Positions 1 to 9,290 are shown, counted from the stretch's first letter. The stretch: DNA of 64,000 nucleotides from Winkia neuii subsp. neuii DSM 8576 (GCF_000420405.1 NZ_ATUW01000008.1:36423-100422), one strand, 5' to 3'. Numbers and translations: made by a program. The notes: generated by a model from the letters alone, not told the origin.

Positions 1-782
1 GCTTCTTCCTTGGACTCGGATCCCTCGAGAATCTCGCGCTCCCAGTCAGCCAGCGGCTGGCCTTCCTTCTGCTGATTCGAAGACTTAGAGTTCGACCGGG
101 CCAGCAGCCCGTCTGCAACCGCATCTGCAATTACCCGAGTGAGCAGCTCGACTGCGCGGATCGCATCGTCGTTACCGGGAATACGGTAGTCGACCTCGTC
201 GGGATCGCAGTTAGTGTCGAGAATTGCCACGATCGGAATATTGAGCTTGCGGGCTTCAGCAACCGCCAGATGTTCCTTCTTGGTATCGACAATCCACACG
301 GCGGAAGGCACCTTGGCCATGTCGCGAATACCACCGAGGGTACGGGCGAGCTTGTCGCGCTCGCGACGCATCATCAGCAGTTCTTTCTTGGTGTAAGAGG
401 AACCCGCGACGTCGTCGAAATCAACCTGTTCCAGTTCCTTCAGACGCTGCAAACGCTTGTTCACGGTGGAGAAGTTGGTGAGCATACCGCCCAGCCACCG
501 CTGGTTCACATACGGCATACCTACGCGAGTAGCCTGCTCTGCAATTGCCTCCTGGGCCTGCTTCTTGGTCCCAACGAACAACAAAGTACCGTTGTGCAGC
601 ACAGTCTGCTTGACGAAATCATAGGCCTCGTCAATGCCGGTCAGGGTCTGCTGCAGGTCAACAATGTAAATGCCGTTGCGATCGGTAAGAATGAACGGCT
701 TCATCTTCGGGTTCCAGCGACGAGTCTGGTGACCGAAATGAACGCCAGCTTCAAGCAGCTGACTCATGGTTACTACTGCCAT
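1..782 (-). CDS. rpsB: 30S ribosomal protein S2 (3' end outside the window)
   Basis: Ribosomal protein S2 of the small subunit. Reading leftward from 782, the first 260 codons are present and the frame stays open to base 1, so the C-terminus is cut off by the window edge. The N-terminus [19 protein letters not shown] is the usual S2 start, with the GVHFGHQ signature at residues 13-19. ATG at 782 was chosen over the internal ATG at 767 because AGAGAGG lies just upstream and actinobacterial S2 normally begins MAVVTM. The visible C-terminal part (…[20 protein letters not shown]) is an acidic tail typical of high-GC Gram-positives. tsf would be expected next, outside the window. A promoter and a stem-loop lie upstream. 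Confidence 0.97.
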   Translation of the reverse strand, partial: MAVVTMSQLLEAGVHFGHQTRRWNPKMKPFILTDRNGIYIVDLQQTLTGIDEAYDFVKQTVLHNGTLLFVGTKKQAQEAIAEQATRVGMPYVNQRWLGGMLTNFSTVNKRLQRLKELEQVDFDDVAGSSYTKKELLMMRRERDKLARTLGGIRDMAKVPSAVWIVDTKKEHLAVAEARKLNIPIVAILDTNCDPDEVDYRIPGNDDAIRAVELLTRVIADAVADGLLARSNSKSSNQQKEGQPLADWEREILEGSESKEE

Positions 783-798
783 GATGATTCCTCTCTGA

Positions 799-812
799 CG
801 CGCCGTGGCGCG
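799..812 (-). promoter_or_regulatory. Small stem-loop in the rpsB leader
   Basis: A near-perfect palindrome (CGCGCC/GGCGCG) sits directly upstream of the rpsB ribosome binding site in a leader of roughly 170 nt. A structured leader would allow S2 autoregulation, but I see no conserved motif that proves it. Structure seen; function inferred. Confidence 0.3.
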
Positions 813-957
813 CAGGGCCTGTGCCCTTATTCGGTTTCGCTTCTAGCGGTTCCTGGTGCGACGACCGCTGACCCCCCAACTGGGGACCGCTGCCAACGAT
901 CCGACAAAAGCCGAAAATCGCACGCGAAGTCACCCGCCGATGGTGGGTGCTAAGTAA

Positions 958-986
958 AGTTTAGCGAAGACGATGCCTTCTTCCAA
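958..986 (-). promoter_or_regulatory. Likely rpsB promoter
   Basis: On the minus strand, TTGGAA (986-981) and TAAACT (963-958) are separated by exactly 17 bp, a good fit to a sigma-70-type promoter. It would place the start site about 170 nt before the rpsB start codon. Based on motif match only. Confidence 0.5.
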
Positions 987-1044
987 GCTAATCCCCGTGA
1001 TCTCGCCCTCCAAAACCACCGGCTGCGCTAACCGACAGACATTG

Positions 1045-1512
1045 TCAGAGCGGCTTTAGGCGGATGGGCCCGGCCAGGAATTGCAGCGGATTCACGTAGA
1101 CATCTTTTCCAACTAGCGCTCCCCAATGGAGAGCACCATGATGACCTGCATTTAAGCTGCCGATAACCTCACCTGCCTTGACTCGCTGGCCCTTTCGAAG
1201 CGTTGAGACGACCGGCTCATAGGTGGTGCGTAAATGTGGGCCATGAGCTATTGAGATAACCGGCTTGCCTGCAACTTTTCCGGAGAAATAAACCGTGCCA
1301 TCTGCCGGAGCCACGATGGTACTTCCGCACGCAAGGTCCACCCCGCGATGGCCCGCGAGCCACTTTTTCGCCGGAGGATCGAAGCGAGCCACCACCCGAG
1401 CGCGGAAACCGCAAGGCCAGCGGAAACGTACCTGGTGAGCGGCAGAGGCAAAATTGTTCAAAAAACCAGCGCAAAGCACCAAGAACAGACAAACCAAAAT
1501 TTTCTTCTTCAT
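1045..1512 (-). CDS. Secreted M23 (LytM-like) peptidase-domain protein, possibly inactive
   Basis: A 155-residue protein predicted to act on, or bind to, peptidoglycan outside the membrane. ATG at 1512 is preceded by AGAGGT and gives a clear signal peptide (MKKKILVCLFLVLCAGF…, A-rich cleavage region near residue 25). The rest is one M23 beta-domain with HRGVDLA (the H-x3-D zinc pair), the TTYEPV strand and LHWGALVG at the C-terminal end. Active M23 enzymes have HxH in this last motif; here it is ALHWG, so only one histidine is visible, and this may be a non-catalytic or altered relative. M23 proteins beside rpsB and xerC are common in actinobacteria. Upstream alternative starts would put residues before the signal peptide and were rejected. 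Confidence 0.85.
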   Translation of the reverse strand: MKKKILVCLFLVLCAGFLNNFASAAHQVRFRWPCGFRARVVARFDPPAKKWLAGHRGVDLACGSTIVAPADGTVYFSGKVAGKPVISIAHGPHLRTTYEPVVSTLRKGQRVKAGEVIGSLNAGHHGALHWGALVGKDVYVNPLQFLAGPIRLKPL

Positions 1513-1599
1513 ACCTCTAACCAAACGGCTTTCGGCGTACAAAAGAAAGAACGCCAATACACGCCTGTGGACAGTCAAACGGGGGAAAATTGTTGATAG

Positions 1600-2502
1600 T
1601 TAGGCTCGCGGGTGAGCCTGCAAGAACGCCGCCTTCAACCGCGCGTCATCGACATGGGTATAGCGCTGAGTGGTCTGCAAGGAAGAATGCCCCAGCAGCT
1701 CTTGCACCGAACGCAGATCCGCACCCCCTGCCAAAAGAGCCGTAGCTGCAGAATGTCGCAACCCGTGGGGGCCAATATCTTCAAGCCCCGCGAGCGCACT
1801 AATGCGCGTGACCGCGCGTCTAACAGCTCTATCTGTTAGTCGCCCTCCCCGGTTTGCAATTAGCAGTGCCTGCGTGCTGGACCCGCGCGCCAGAAGCGGG
1901 CGAGAGTGAGTCAAGTATTTTTCTAGGGCGTGCAATGCGGGCACCCCGAACGGCACAGTTCGCTCTTTAGCGCCTTTGCCGAACACCGTCACTAAGAGTT
2001 CTTCCCGGTTAACGTCGCCCAGATCGAGGCCGACTAGTTCAGAGACACGGATTCCCGTAGCGTAGAGCAATTCGACAGCTGCCCAATCGCGCAAGGCAGG
2101 TGCGGAGGTGGCGCTCTGCTTGGCTAGTTGCAGAAAGCGGGCAGCTTGGCAGGTGGAATAAACCCCGGGCAGGGTTTTTTCGGGGCGAGGAGATTGCAGG
2201 CGCGCTGCGGGATTATCCGGTAATATCCCCCGTGCTTTTAGCCACCCACAAAAGGACCTCAGTGCTGCGGTTTTACGGGCCAGTGAGGATCTAGCTGCGC
2301 CCCTGCGAGCCTCGTTTCCTAACCAACTACGCAAAAGCCGAAGGGTAAATACCTCCGGGGTTAGCACTTGTTCCTCTTCGATCCTGCTAAACGCGAGGTA
2401 TTCGCGTACGTCTCCGCTGTAGGCCCGCACGGTGTTTTGGCTCATCGATCTGGCCGAGGCCAAATACTTGCTGTAGTTGGCTAATGCCTCTTTTGACTCC
2501 AC
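1600..2502 (-). CDS. xerC: Tyrosine recombinase XerC
   Basis: Site-specific recombinase that with XerD resolves chromosome dimers at dif, or a close paralogue. At 300 residues it has the normal XerC/D length. The N-terminal core-binding domain (about 1-90) is followed by the catalytic domain with R152 (TGIRVSEL), K176 (GKGAKER), H246 and R249 (HGLRH), H272 (LLGHSS) and nucleophile Y281 (TQRYTHV), so the catalytic set is complete. It starts with GTG at 2502. The gene sits between the M23 gene and dprA, its normal actinobacterial place. Phage integrase is unlikely, because there is no neighbouring phage gene or attachment site and the protein has the short Xer form. Confidence 0.95.
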   Translation of the reverse strand: MESKEALANYSKYLASARSMSQNTVRAYSGDVREYLAFSRIEEEQVLTPEVFTLRLLRSWLGNEARRGAARSSLARKTAALRSFCGWLKARGILPDNPAARLQSPRPEKTLPGVYSTCQAARFLQLAKQSATSAPALRDWAAVELLYATGIRVSELVGLDLGDVNREELLVTVFGKGAKERTVPFGVPALHALEKYLTHSRPLLARGSSTQALLIANRGGRLTDRAVRRAVTRISALAGLEDIGPHGLRHSAATALLAGGADLRSVQELLGHSSLQTTQRYTHVDDARLKAAFLQAHPRA

Positions 2503-2515
2503 AATAGATCCAATT

Positions 2516-3628
2516 CTACTTCACCCTCTTGTAGGCAGCACCAATTCTTGTGATGCGCCCTGCCATCTCGAGGATTCCCAGCGCAGCTTGAACCTGGTCG
2601 GGAGCGATTGCAGCGACAACTACTAGTTTTTCGGTAGTGGTTGTTCCCACCTTGGGAAAGGCATCTAGCACTCGTGATTCACGTTCCTCCAGATCGTCGA
2701 GTAGCCCGGGTTGGCTGGCCCACTGCCTAGGCGAGACTAGCTGGCCTAATATTTGGAGAATATCTTCGGCCCCAGTGATGCAACTTGCGCCCTCGGAAAT
2801 TAACCTGTTAGCGCCTTTGGACATCTCGGATGTTATGGGCCCCGGTACGGCCCCGATTTCGCGGCCTAGCTCCAGGGCATGCCTGGCTGTGTTCAATGCC
2901 CCTGAACGATGGGCCGCCTCGACAACTACAGTAAGCGGGCTAAGAGAAGCAATTAGCCGATTTCTATCCAAGAATCTCCACCTAGAAGGACGCCCCCCGG
3001 GGCCAATCTGGGAAAGGATTCCCCCCTCCTGCTGTATTTGGGAAAACATTTGTGCATTTAGTTGGGGATAAAGTCTGTCTAAACCGCCAGCCTGGACTGA
3101 CAGGGTGCTTCCCCCTCCCGCGAGCGCCCCCCGGTGTGCGGCGGCATCAATGCCATAGGCTCCCCCGGATATAGTGACCACATCCTTTTGGGAGAGTTCG
3201 TATGCCAATTGGGTTGCAACTTGTTCGCCGTAGCGGGTTGCTGCTCGAGCTCCGACAAGCGCTACAGACCCGGGTAGGGCTTCTAGCACCTTTTCGTTTC
3301 CTATAAACCACAGCCCAAACGGCACTGCCTCGAGAGAGTCCGTGTCGAGGGGCCAGTTCAGATCGGAGGGAATTAAGAAACGATGCCCGGCTCGTAGCCA
3401 CTTCGGCAGAAGGGCGTCTACTTTGCAGCTGGCTAGCCGAGCCCGCCAAGCGGGAAGCCGACTCGCTATTTCTTTTCCTTCCCTACCGGTAACCGGCACG
3501 GCGCTCGATTCAGTTTTGAGCCAAGCCCATGCCTCAATCACTCCCAATTTTTCGGTCAGTAGATGAGCCATTGCGTCTGCTGGCTCAGCTACCATCGCCC
3601 ACCCCATACGGGCTTCGCGCTCATCCAT
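2516..3628 (-). CDS. dprA: DNA-processing protein DprA
   Basis: Single-strand DNA-binding protein that loads RecA on incoming DNA during natural transformation. At 370 residues it has the Rossmann-like DprA domain with GARAATRYG near residues 126-134 and SGGAYGIDAAAHRG near 154-167, then the RSGALNTARHA and VPGPITS motifs. A small C-terminal winged-helix-like segment follows (after residue about 300). ATG at 3628 is preceded by GGAGG at proper spacing. It overlaps the comM stop by 8 bp, so the two are translationally coupled. With comM, comEA and comEC elsewhere in the window, this supports a competence gene set, although DprA is also kept in bacteria never shown to transform. Confidence 0.94.
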   Translation of the reverse strand: MDEREARMGWAMVAEPADAMAHLLTEKLGVIEAWAWLKTESSAVPVTGREGKEIASRLPAWRARLASCKVDALLPKWLRAGHRFLIPSDLNWPLDTDSLEAVPFGLWFIGNEKVLEALPGSVALVGARAATRYGEQVATQLAYELSQKDVVTISGGAYGIDAAAHRGALAGGGSTLSVQAGGLDRLYPQLNAQMFSQIQQEGGILSQIGPGGRPSRWRFLDRNRLIASLSPLTVVVEAAHRSGALNTARHALELGREIGAVPGPITSEMSKGANRLISEGASCITGAEDILQILGQLVSPRQWASQPGLLDDLEERESRVLDAFPKVGTTTTEKLVVVAAIAPDQVQAALGILEMAGRITRIGAAYKRVK

Positions 3629-5147
3629 TCTGACCTCCACTGTGAGTGCGCAAAGCGAATGCTTGGGCTATGTCGTCACTACTTACGCTTTGCCGTTCCT
3701 CTAAGTCCGCAAGTGTGCGGGCCACGCGCATAATCCGATCTTTGCCCCGCATGGTAATTACGGCCTTTTCAACTAACCCGTCTAAACGCGCGAGGTCTTT
3801 CTTACCTATGAAAGAGCGCAACACCTTGCCAGATAGGGCGGCGTTCAGCTGGTGAGAACGTTCCATTTGGATCTGTTGGGCCCTTACTACCCGAGGGCGC
3901 ACCTGGGCTGACGATTCGGGAACTGCCCCATTGAGCGTGCCCGGTTTCGGAGGGGCCATCTGCACGTGGATGTCGATTCGGTCGAGCAGAGGGCCAGATA
4001 GTCGAGTGAGATAGCGGCGTCGCTGATAGGGCGTGCACTTACAGGTACCAGAGGTGTGACCAGCGTATCCACACGGGCAAGGATTCGCCGCCAGAACCAA
4101 TTGGAACCGTGCTGGCAAAGTTACGGCTCCCTGAGAGCGGTGAATTGTGAGAGCGCCAGATTCGATCGGCTGGCGCAGGGCATCTAGCACCTTGGGAGCG
4201 AATTCGGGGGCTTCATCGAGAAACAATATTCCGTTGTGGGCTAAAGAGATTGCCCCCGGACGGGCGAGGCCGGCGCCTCCGCCGATCATTGCTGCCATAG
4301 AGGCATTATGATGTGGCGCTATAAACGGCGGCGTATCGATAAGGCCCGACGTAGGATCCAAAGTCCCTGCTACCGAATGTATCGCAGTGGTTTCAATTGC
4401 AGCCCGCTCGCTCAAGGGCCCCATGATAGTTGGGAGGCGACGCGCGAGCATTGTTTTCCCTGACCCAGGAGTGCCTAACAGAAAGAGGTTGTGCCCTCCT
4501 GCAGCAGCTATTTCGAGGGCCTTTCTGCCTTGATATTGGCCGTAGACGTCTGCCAGGTCGGCCTCCGGACCAGCTTTAGTAGCGTCGGGGAAATACCTTT
4601 CGGGGTCTGGATATTCCACCTCGCGTTTTGGAGTTAGCCCCAAATGCTCTGCTAAGTCACCAAAATTACGCACACCTACGGGAGCCGCTCCGGGCACAAG
4701 CTCGGCCTCTTCGAGATTTTGGATTGGGACAACCACCTTATTTCTGCCTTCTTCTACCGCTGCAATCACAGCAGGCAAAATCCCGCGCACCGGGTGAATC
4801 ATCCCGTCTAGGCCGCATTCACCCAAATAAACGTATTCCTGAGCCACCTCACGACATTTCACTGAGGCAGTGGCAATGGCCGCCACAGCTATTGCCAAGT
4901 CGAAGGCTGTACCCGTTTTCTTTAGCGAGGCTGGGGCTAAGTTCACAGTCAAGTGGCCACCCGGAAACGGTAATGCCCCACTTGAAATAGCTGCCCCAAC
5001 CCTATGGGAAGCCTCCCTTAAAGCCGAGTCGGGCAAACCGATAATTGTAAAGCCTGGAAGCGACTGCGAATTTTTCGCCTCGACCCGAACAAGGTGACCT
5101 TTTGCCCCCAAAACCACAACTGAAAACGTGTGCGCATAGTTAGTCAT
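3621..5147 (-). CDS. comM: ComM/YifB family AAA+ ATPase (Mg-chelatase-like)
   Basis: Hexameric AAA+ helicase that in studied bacteria promotes branch migration during integration of transforming DNA. The 508-residue protein has an N-terminal ChlI/Lon-protease-like fold (about 1-170), a Walker A GTPGSGKT at 225-232, a Walker B region ILFLDEAPEF, a four-cysteine zinc-like patch (NPCPCGYAG…CKC) and the C-terminal Mg-chelatase helical domain. All key motifs are intact. ATG at 5147 overlaps the yraN stop by 4 bp (ATGA). The order yraN-comM-dprA-xerC is a conserved bacterial operon. Confidence 0.94.
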   Translation of the reverse strand: MTNYAHTFSVVVLGAKGHLVRVEAKNSQSLPGFTIIGLPDSALREASHRVGAAISSGALPFPGGHLTVNLAPASLKKTGTAFDLAIAVAAIATASVKCREVAQEYVYLGECGLDGMIHPVRGILPAVIAAVEEGRNKVVVPIQNLEEAELVPGAAPVGVRNFGDLAEHLGLTPKREVEYPDPERYFPDATKAGPEADLADVYGQYQGRKALEIAAAGGHNLFLLGTPGSGKTMLARRLPTIMGPLSERAAIETTAIHSVAGTLDPTSGLIDTPPFIAPHHNASMAAMIGGGAGLARPGAISLAHNGILFLDEAPEFAPKVLDALRQPIESGALTIHRSQGAVTLPARFQLVLAANPCPCGYAGHTSGTCKCTPYQRRRYLTRLSGPLLDRIDIHVQMAPPKPGTLNGAVPESSAQVRPRVVRAQQIQMERSHQLNAALSGKVLRSFIGKKDLARLDGLVEKAVITMRGKDRIMRVARTLADLEERQSVSSDDIAQAFALRTHSGGQNG

Positions 5148-5488
5148 TTGACGTTCCTCAGGTAGGTGACCCTAGGTGGCCTACCCCCGTCGATACCGAC
5201 CACATCGATACGCATCAAGGTGGGCCCGTGCAGTGCCACCCAATGGGCAGCTAGCGCGCGCAAGTTTGAAAGTTTCCGCCAGTTGACAGCTTCTACCGGA
5301 GCCCCACCGTAGCGGGAGGTGCGAGTTTTTACCTCGCAGATTACAGTAGCGCCGCAGGAGGGATCGAAGGCCACAATATCGGCTTCCAGATGGCCGACCC
5401 GCCAATTTCGTTCGAGTATTTGCAGGCCCTTATCGCACAAAACCTTGCACGCTAGGGCTTCCCCTGCTGCTCCAAGTGCATCGCTCAT
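5144..5488 (-). CDS. yraN: YraN (UPF0102) nuclease-fold protein
   Basis: A 114-residue protein of the YraN/UPF0102 family with a restriction-endonuclease-like fold; the cellular role is not firmly known. The conserved core is GEALACKVL at the N-terminus, ERNWR, then ADIVAFD and VICEVKTR, giving the D…E-x-K arrangement of this nuclease fold. The usual GELDIIA is HLEADIVA here, a mild departure. It is the first gene of the unit leading to comM and dprA and overlaps comM by 4 bp. Confidence 0.9.
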   Translation of the reverse strand: MSDALGAAGEALACKVLCDKGLQILERNWRVGHLEADIVAFDPSCGATVICEVKTRTSRYGGAPVEAVNWRKLSNLRALAAHWVALHGPTLMRIDVVGIDGGRPPRVTYLRNVK

Positions 5489-5541
5489 GAAGCTGAGTCT
5501 TGCTCATAAGAAAATCGAATGCACCCGGTAAGGCACACAGC

Positions 5542-5575
5542 TGTGGACAACGGCAAACCACCGTTTTGTGGATAA
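5542..5575. promoter_or_regulatory. Pair of DnaA-box-like sites
   Basis: TGTGGACAA (5542-5550) and TGTGGATAA (5567-5575) are the complements of the DnaA-box forms TTGTCCACA and TTATCCACA. They lie 25 bp apart start to start in the 87-bp gap between yraN and the DUF2469 gene. An arrangement with the same spacing occurs at 49524-49557. Whether DnaA binds here is inference. Confidence 0.45.
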
Positions 5576-5875
5576 CTACAGGTCGAGCTCGGGTTTGTTC
5601 AGCTCTTCAACATTGACGTCCCGGTAGGTGATAACTCGAACAGACTTTACGAATCTGGACGTGCGGTAGATATCCCACACCCACGCATCGGTTAGAGTCA
5701 GCTCAAAGAATACGTCCTCGCCAGCTGTGCGAGCCTGCACATCGACCCCGTTAGCTAGGTAGAAGCGCCGCTCGGTCTCGACTACGTACGAAAACAATCC
5801 AACTACGTCGCGGTATTCGCGCAATAAGTCCAGCTCTAAATTATTCTCGTAGCTTTCCAGATCTTCAGCACTCAC
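5576..5875 (-). CDS. DUF2469 family protein
   Basis: A 99-residue acidic soluble protein of the actinobacterial family DUF2469, whose function is unknown. The family core is visible as ESYENNLELDLLREYRDVV, then a beta-rich region ending in VRVITYRDVNVEELN. It starts with GTG at 5875, 25 bp downstream of the rnhB stop. Members are almost always found between rnhB and yraN in actinobacteria, as here, but the context does not reveal a job. Confidence 0.88.
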   Translation of the reverse strand: MSAEDLESYENNLELDLLREYRDVVGLFSYVVETERRFYLANGVDVQARTAGEDVFFELTLTDAWVWDIYRTSRFVKSVRVITYRDVNVEELNKPELDL

Positions 5876-5900
5876 GGCGCAATTATTTCAGACCACCGAC

Positions 5901-6560
5901 TCAGATTCCCGGTAGGTGCCAGGAGCGTCGGTGAAATGGCGACACCCCGAGCGTTTGCAGCCCGAGCTTATGGGCCTTAGACGCATAGCCTTTGTTCGAA
6001 GCCCAATCGTAGCCAGGATCTACAAGCTGCTCCATAATACGGTCGCGAGCTACCTTTATTAGCACCGAGGCCGCAGCCACCGCAGCACAGTTCGCATCGC
6101 CCTTAACCTGGGTCACCACCGGGGGCACCGAAGGCAGAGACGGATCTAAGTCTGGGTGATCGGCAGGAGTAAGCAAATCCGGATCAGGCACCGAAAGCCA
6201 GTTATGGCTACCGTCTAGCAGAACCACTCCAGGTGCGGAAACCTGTGCCAGCGCCCTCCGCCCGGCTAAACGCAACGCCGCAACAATCCCCCACCGGTCT
6301 ATTTCTTCATTGCTGGCATATCCCAACCCATACTCACACACCCAATCCTGGATCAGCTTTACTAGGGCACAACGTGCCTTGGGCCGCAAAAGTTTTGAAT
6401 CCGCCAGCCCCTCGGGTACCGGCCCCATCTGCGCCCTCACTAAAACGCACCCGACCCCAACTGGCCCGGCAATAGCACCCCTGCCGACTTCGTCCATGGC
6501 AGCCACCACGCCGTAGCGGGAAGCAAGTTCAAGCTCAATTTGCCGAGTTGGATGAATCAT
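5901..6560 (-). CDS. rnhB: Ribonuclease HII
   Basis: Removes RNA from RNA/DNA hybrids and single ribonucleotides misincorporated in DNA. The 219-residue protein has DEVGRG at residues 23-28 (two of the acidic metal ligands), AGPVGVGCVLV, LLDGSHNW with the next acidic residue, and the KGDANCAAVAAASVLIKVARD helix. ATG at 6560 overlaps the lepB stop by 4 bp. The order lepB-rnhB-DUF2469-yraN is standard for actinobacteria. Confidence 0.95.
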   Translation of the reverse strand: MIHPTRQIELELASRYGVVAAMDEVGRGAIAGPVGVGCVLVRAQMGPVPEGLADSKLLRPKARCALVKLIQDWVCEYGLGYASNEEIDRWGIVAALRLAGRRALAQVSAPGVVLLDGSHNWLSVPDPDLLTPADHPDLDPSLPSVPPVVTQVKGDANCAAVAAASVLIKVARDRIMEQLVDPGYDWASNKGYASKAHKLGLQTLGVSPFHRRSWHLPGI

Positions 6561-7249
6561 TTCACCGAATTAAAAACTTCCCGATGGCCTATTTTCCCCC
6601 ACCGCTCCACCGGCCACATAATGCGACCGGCCGGCCCGACAATGTCCTTTTCGCTTATAGCTCCCGAAAGCGGCCCGGACATGTGCAGTCGCGAATCGCC
6701 CGAATTATCCCTGTTGTCCCCCATCATCCAATACGAATTAGCCGGCACCTTGACATCAAAAGGAATCAGGGAGGGATGGGTGCCAGGTTTCAAATACGGT
6801 TCGTCGATGACCGTGCCATTGACCGAAATCTTTCCGTCGGCACTGCAGCAGTGCACCCTGTCTCCGCCAACCCCAATGACGCGCTTAATTAAGTATTGCT
6901 TTGGTTCCTTACCTTTACCCACAAGCGAAAAAGCTAGCCGCCGAATTTTATCTGAAAAAGATTCAGGCACGTCCTGCCCCTTTAGCCACCCCTGGGAATC
7001 CTCAAAGACAGCCACATCCCCGCGTTTTACCTGCTTGTCAAATTTAGTGACCAGCACCTGGTCGCCAATCAGCAGGGTGTTTTCCATCGACGAAGACGGA
7101 ATCCGAAACGGCTGCGCCACAAACGTATTCAAAAGCACAGAAAGCAAAACAGCAACAACGACTATCACCAGGATCTCTTTTATAGAAGAGAGAACCGGAT
7201 GCTTCGCTTTTGCGTCAGCTTCGCCCTCACCCTGCATATGTTTGCCCAT
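6557..7249 (-). CDS. lepB: Signal peptidase I
   Basis: Membrane serine protease that removes signal peptides from exported proteins. The 230-residue protein has one N-terminal membrane segment (about 25-45). The catalytic serine is in PSSSMENTL (S54) and the general base lysine in YLIKRVIGVGGD (K122); the C-terminal box is MMGDNRDNSGDSR. ATG at 7249 is preceded by AAAGGA. The inserted region with two cysteines (HCCSADG) is unusual but lies outside the catalytic boxes. It is the first gene before rnhB and is separated from upstream dnaG by about 64 bp. Confidence 0.95.
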   Translation of the reverse strand: MGKHMQGEGEADAKAKHPVLSSIKEILVIVVVAVLLSVLLNTFVAQPFRIPSSSMENTLLIGDQVLVTKFDKQVKRGDVAVFEDSQGWLKGQDVPESFSDKIRRLAFSLVGKGKEPKQYLIKRVIGVGGDRVHCCSADGKISVNGTVIDEPYLKPGTHPSLIPFDVKVPANSYWMMGDNRDNSGDSRLHMSGPLSGAISEKDIVGPAGRIMWPVERWGKIGHREVFNSVK

Positions 7250-7313
7250 GGTGTCCTTTCAAAAGATATACGGGTTCATCTTAGCCCGCCGCCCCGGATG
7301 CGGCATTTTGGCT

Positions 7314-9248
7314 CTACCCACGCAATGCCCGCTTCTGCTTCTCGATCTCCATGAGAGCTGAAAACACGCTGTTGTACTGACTATCTTGAGGTTTTAGACG
7401 CCCCAGCTGAGAGCGCAGCGCCGCCGCACTTCGAGTTAGCGACATCCCCACCAAAGCCTTCACTATAGCCTGCACGTAGTCGCGCATTCTAGCCGGGTCA
7501 TCTTGATGAAGCGGCCTAACCGCCAACTGCCTAATATAAGGGGCAACAAAATCGCCGCCCTCGTCAAGAATCGACTCCAACCATTGCGTCTGGGCAGCTC
7601 GTTGCCCCGCCTCATCGGTGGGAGCACTTAATGCAGAAGCCTTCGCAAAGGCCGCCAGCCCCCCGGCTGCTCGAATGGCATCGTGAACTGCCTTATGGGT
7701 AGGAGCTAAAAACGCCTCCCCCGTAAGCTGGTCGAAACCAGCCCCAATCGCATCGCCCGGACGCTGCAAAACCACCTCTAAGCACTGCTGCTCCAAGCGT
7801 GTAATCGGATCCTGCGAAGCCTTGGGCGAGGGCGGAAGAGGAATTCCCGCACCAGCCATTGCCTCCGACGACGGAACCGGGTGAGAGGACGAAGAATGAT
7901 TTACCGCCCTCATTACCTCTGTAGAATCCATACCCAACCAACCGGAAAGCTCACGCGCATATTCGCGCCGCAAAGCCCTATCCCTAATGCGGGCGACAAC
8001 CGGGGCTGCCGCGCGCAAGCCCGCTACCCTGCCTTCAGCCGTATCCAAATCCAAAGACGAAAGAACCGAACGAATTACAAAAGCAAACAGAGGCTCTCGC
8101 GAATCTACAAGAGCCCGCACTGCCTGATCGCCTTTCGCCATGCGCAAATCGCAGGGATCAAGACCGTTCGGCTCCACCGCCACAAAAGTCTGGGAGGCAA
8201 AGTTCTGGTCCTCGCGAAACGCCCGCAACGCCGCCTTCTGGCCAGCCTCATCACCGTCGAAGGTAAAAATTACCTCGCCCCCACGGGCTTTGCCAGACGA
8301 AAGAATTACCCCGGCCGCCGGATCAGCGGAATCGCCAATGAGCCTCCGCGCAATACGCACGTGCCCAGCCCCAAAAGCCGTCCCACAGGTTGCCACCGCC
8401 TGCGGCACACCCGCCAAATGGGCAGCCATTACGTCCGTATACCCCTCCACCACGACTAGTTTGCGCGAGCTGGCAATTTCTTTCTTAGCCAGATCAATCC
8501 CGTACAGCACCTGTGACTTCTTGTACACGACCGTTTCGGGGGTATTCAAATACTTAGGGCCCTTGTCGTCCTCGCCTAGTCTGCGAGCCCCAAACCCCAC
8601 AGTAGTTCCAGTAAGATCCCGAATAGGCCAAATTAGGCGGCCCCTAAAACGATCGTAGATGCCACGCGCCCCCTGCGAGACCAACCCCGAAGCCTGAATC
8701 TGCGCCTCCGTAAACCCTTTTGACCGCAGCAGTCGCAGCAACTCATCCCAAGCATCTGGTGCATAACCAATTCCAAAATGGGCAGCTACCTGCGGCCCGA
8801 ACCCCCGCGAGGCTAAAAAATCCCTTCCGGGCCTTGCTTGCTTAGTTGCAAGTTGAGAAACAAAAAACTCCTCGGCCAGCCGGTTCGCATCAATAATCCG
8901 CGAGCGCATTGAAGCCTCTTCGGGCGAACGCGAAGAGACCCCATCTTCGTAGTGCAGCGTGACGTTTACCTTGGCAGCCAAAAATTCGACTGCCTCAGTA
9001 AACGAGATGTGATTTATTTTCTGGACAAACGAAAAGACGTCCCCGCCCTCACCACAACCGAAACAGTGCCAAAGCCCCATCTGTGGGCGCACGTGGAAGG
9101 AGGGAGTGCGCTCGTCGTGAAAAGGGCATAGGCCCTTCATAGAGTCAATTCCTGCGGGCCGCAATGTCACGTGGTCTGAGACAACCTCGTCGATGCGGGT
9201 GGCCTCGCGAACCGCATCTATGTCTTCGCGCTTAATTAGTCCTGCCAC
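7314..9248 (-). CDS. dnaG: DNA primase
   Basis: Makes RNA primers at the replication fork together with the DnaB helicase. The 644-residue protein has the CHC2 zinc finger C41-x2-H44…C62-x2-C65 (CPFHDERTPSF…HCFGCGEGGD), the primase core, the TOPRIM motifs VVVEGYTDVMA and FTFDGDEAGQKAA, and a C-terminal region that would bind DnaB. It starts with GTG at 9248. It follows dgt, as in many actinobacteria. Confidence 0.96.
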   Translation of the reverse strand: MAGLIKREDIDAVREATRIDEVVSDHVTLRPAGIDSMKGLCPFHDERTPSFHVRPQMGLWHCFGCGEGGDVFSFVQKINHISFTEAVEFLAAKVNVTLHYEDGVSSRSPEEASMRSRIIDANRLAEEFFVSQLATKQARPGRDFLASRGFGPQVAAHFGIGYAPDAWDELLRLLRSKGFTEAQIQASGLVSQGARGIYDRFRGRLIWPIRDLTGTTVGFGARRLGEDDKGPKYLNTPETVVYKKSQVLYGIDLAKKEIASSRKLVVVEGYTDVMAAHLAGVPQAVATCGTAFGAGHVRIARRLIGDSADPAAGVILSSGKARGGEVIFTFDGDEAGQKAALRAFREDQNFASQTFVAVEPNGLDPCDLRMAKGDQAVRALVDSREPLFAFVIRSVLSSLDLDTAEGRVAGLRAAAPVVARIRDRALRREYARELSGWLGMDSTEVMRAVNHSSSSHPVPSSEAMAGAGIPLPPSPKASQDPITRLEQQCLEVVLQRPGDAIGAGFDQLTGEAFLAPTHKAVHDAIRAAGGLAAFAKASALSAPTDEAGQRAAQTQWLESILDEGGDFVAPYIRQLAVRPLHQDDPARMRDYVQAIVKALVGMSLTRSAAALRSQLGRLKPQDSQYNSVFSALMEIEKQKRALRG

Positions 9249-9290
9249 ATGCCCAGTGTAATGGCTGGCTGGACGGTTACGAAAAGATAG

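Noticed and set aside
1600..2502. Tyrosine recombinase as a mobile-element integrase
   Set aside because: Xer-length protein in its conserved housekeeping neighbourhood, with no attachment repeats, tRNA target or phage genes nearby.
5542..5575. Replication origin suggested by DnaA boxes
   Set aside because: Only two boxes, no AT-rich unwinding region, and no dnaA, dnaN or parAB nearby.
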